Below are positions 22,110 through 22,307 of a stretch of 22,307 bases of DNA, piece by piece. The position numbers and the translations under genes were made by a program. The notes under the pieces are model-generated. The model made no database searches and had not been told where the DNA came from. It saw only the letters and a program-made list of their open reading frames with translations. The stretch comes from CAZEJK01 sp964512045 (GTDB lineage Bacteria; Acidobacteriota; Thermoanaerobaculia; Thermoanaerobaculales; Sulfomarinibacteraceae). How positions within the stretch are numbered: position 1 is the first letter of the stretch; each line of letters begins with the position of its first letter. The DNA lies in NCBI GenBank assembly GCA_964512045.1, contig CAZEJK010000076.1:1-22307 (forward strand), written 5' to 3'.

Positions 22110-22307
22110 ATGAGCGAGCTGATCGCTGGAACCGCGCCCGCTGAGCCGCCTGTTAGCTGGAAAACCGCGTCAGGGGGTCAGGACCGACTCATCGAACATA
22201 ACATCAACCGAAACAACATGCTTACGGCCAAAATGCGGCAGTGTGTGCACTTGGCCCAATGGATCGACGACCTCGCCATCGAGCAGGTCGACACCGACTC
22301 CGACGGC
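22110..22307 (+). CDS. Hypothetical gene, 5' part (runs off the window)
   Basis: An open frame of 66 codons from ATG 22110 to the window end (MSELIAGTAPAEPP ... DDLAIEQVDTDSDG), not closed by a stop. Third positions are moderately GC-rich and become strongly so towards the edge. There is no clear ribosome-binding site. The middle (22190-22240) is unusually AT-rich for this window. The minus strand is also open here, from the edge to a stop near 22175 (DLLDGEVVDPLGQVHTLPHF ... DESVLTP), so the coding strand is uncertain. I do not recognise either product. The 181 bases before it (21929-22109) hold nothing I can support. Confidence 0.35.
   Translation, partial: MSELIAGTAPAEPPVSWKTASGGQDRLIEHNINRNNMLTAKMRQCVHLAQWIDDLAIEQVDTDSDG

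Noticed and set aside
22152..22158. GTTAGCT resembling an integron attC core (GTTRRRY)
   Set aside because: No matching RYYYAAC partner or imperfect inverted structure was found nearby, and a single 7-mer is expected by chance.

Overview
This is a GC-rich bacterial chromosomal segment with densely packed genes and strong G/C preference at third codon positions. The topoisomerase IV subunits resemble those of Gammaproteobacteria. The VWFA-related protein, the octaheme cytochrome and the sigma-54 regulator are also common in Acidobacteriota and other GC-rich environmental lineages, so I do not assign a phylum. No rRNA, tRNA, CRISPR array or intact insertion sequence was seen.

Layout. (1) 1-3945: the 3' part of parE, then parC, then an overlapping RibD/DHFR-like reductase gene. 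The first ~280 bases are not parE. They read as part of a MacB-type ABC permease joined in frame to the TOPRIM region of ParE at a shared GAGCTGTTC, most simply an assembly chimera. (2) 4068-5609: a NYN-domain (PIN-like) protein with LOTUS/winged-helix-like domains. (3) 5841-9958: a self-contained respiratory module. A PAS-AAA+-Fis sigma-54 activator is followed by an upstream activating region with repeated GTTCAGT units, a near-consensus -24/-12 promoter, an octaheme c-type cytochrome of the tetrathionate-reductase family with a C-terminal membrane anchor, and a membrane cytochrome b. A related operator-like element precedes the activator gene, which suggests autoregulation. (4) 10085-12994, minus strand: a Tat-exported metallo-beta-lactamase-fold hydrolase and a secreted VWFA-related protein. 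(5) 13110-17537: a full-length Lhr-type helicase, divergent from the VWFA gene and apparently leaderless. (6) 17898-20152: a soluble PAS histidine kinase translationally coupled to a LOG-family nucleotide hydrolase. (7) 20153-22307: a looser accessory tail with a truncated gene, a non-coding stretch with hairpins, a PIN-domain toxin-like gene with a small partner, another small conserved-looking protein, and a gene running off the window.

A GC-rich dispersed repeat occurs four times in inter-operon gaps (around 5691, 7331, 11138 and 17649). A second short repeat lies just downstream of the NYN and lhr genes. Three transcription units in the right half share an extended -10-like motif, TGGTANCCT.

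The best candidate for a coherent, testable system is the sigma-54-controlled octaheme cytochrome module. The repeat family and the parE junction are the main structural oddities.
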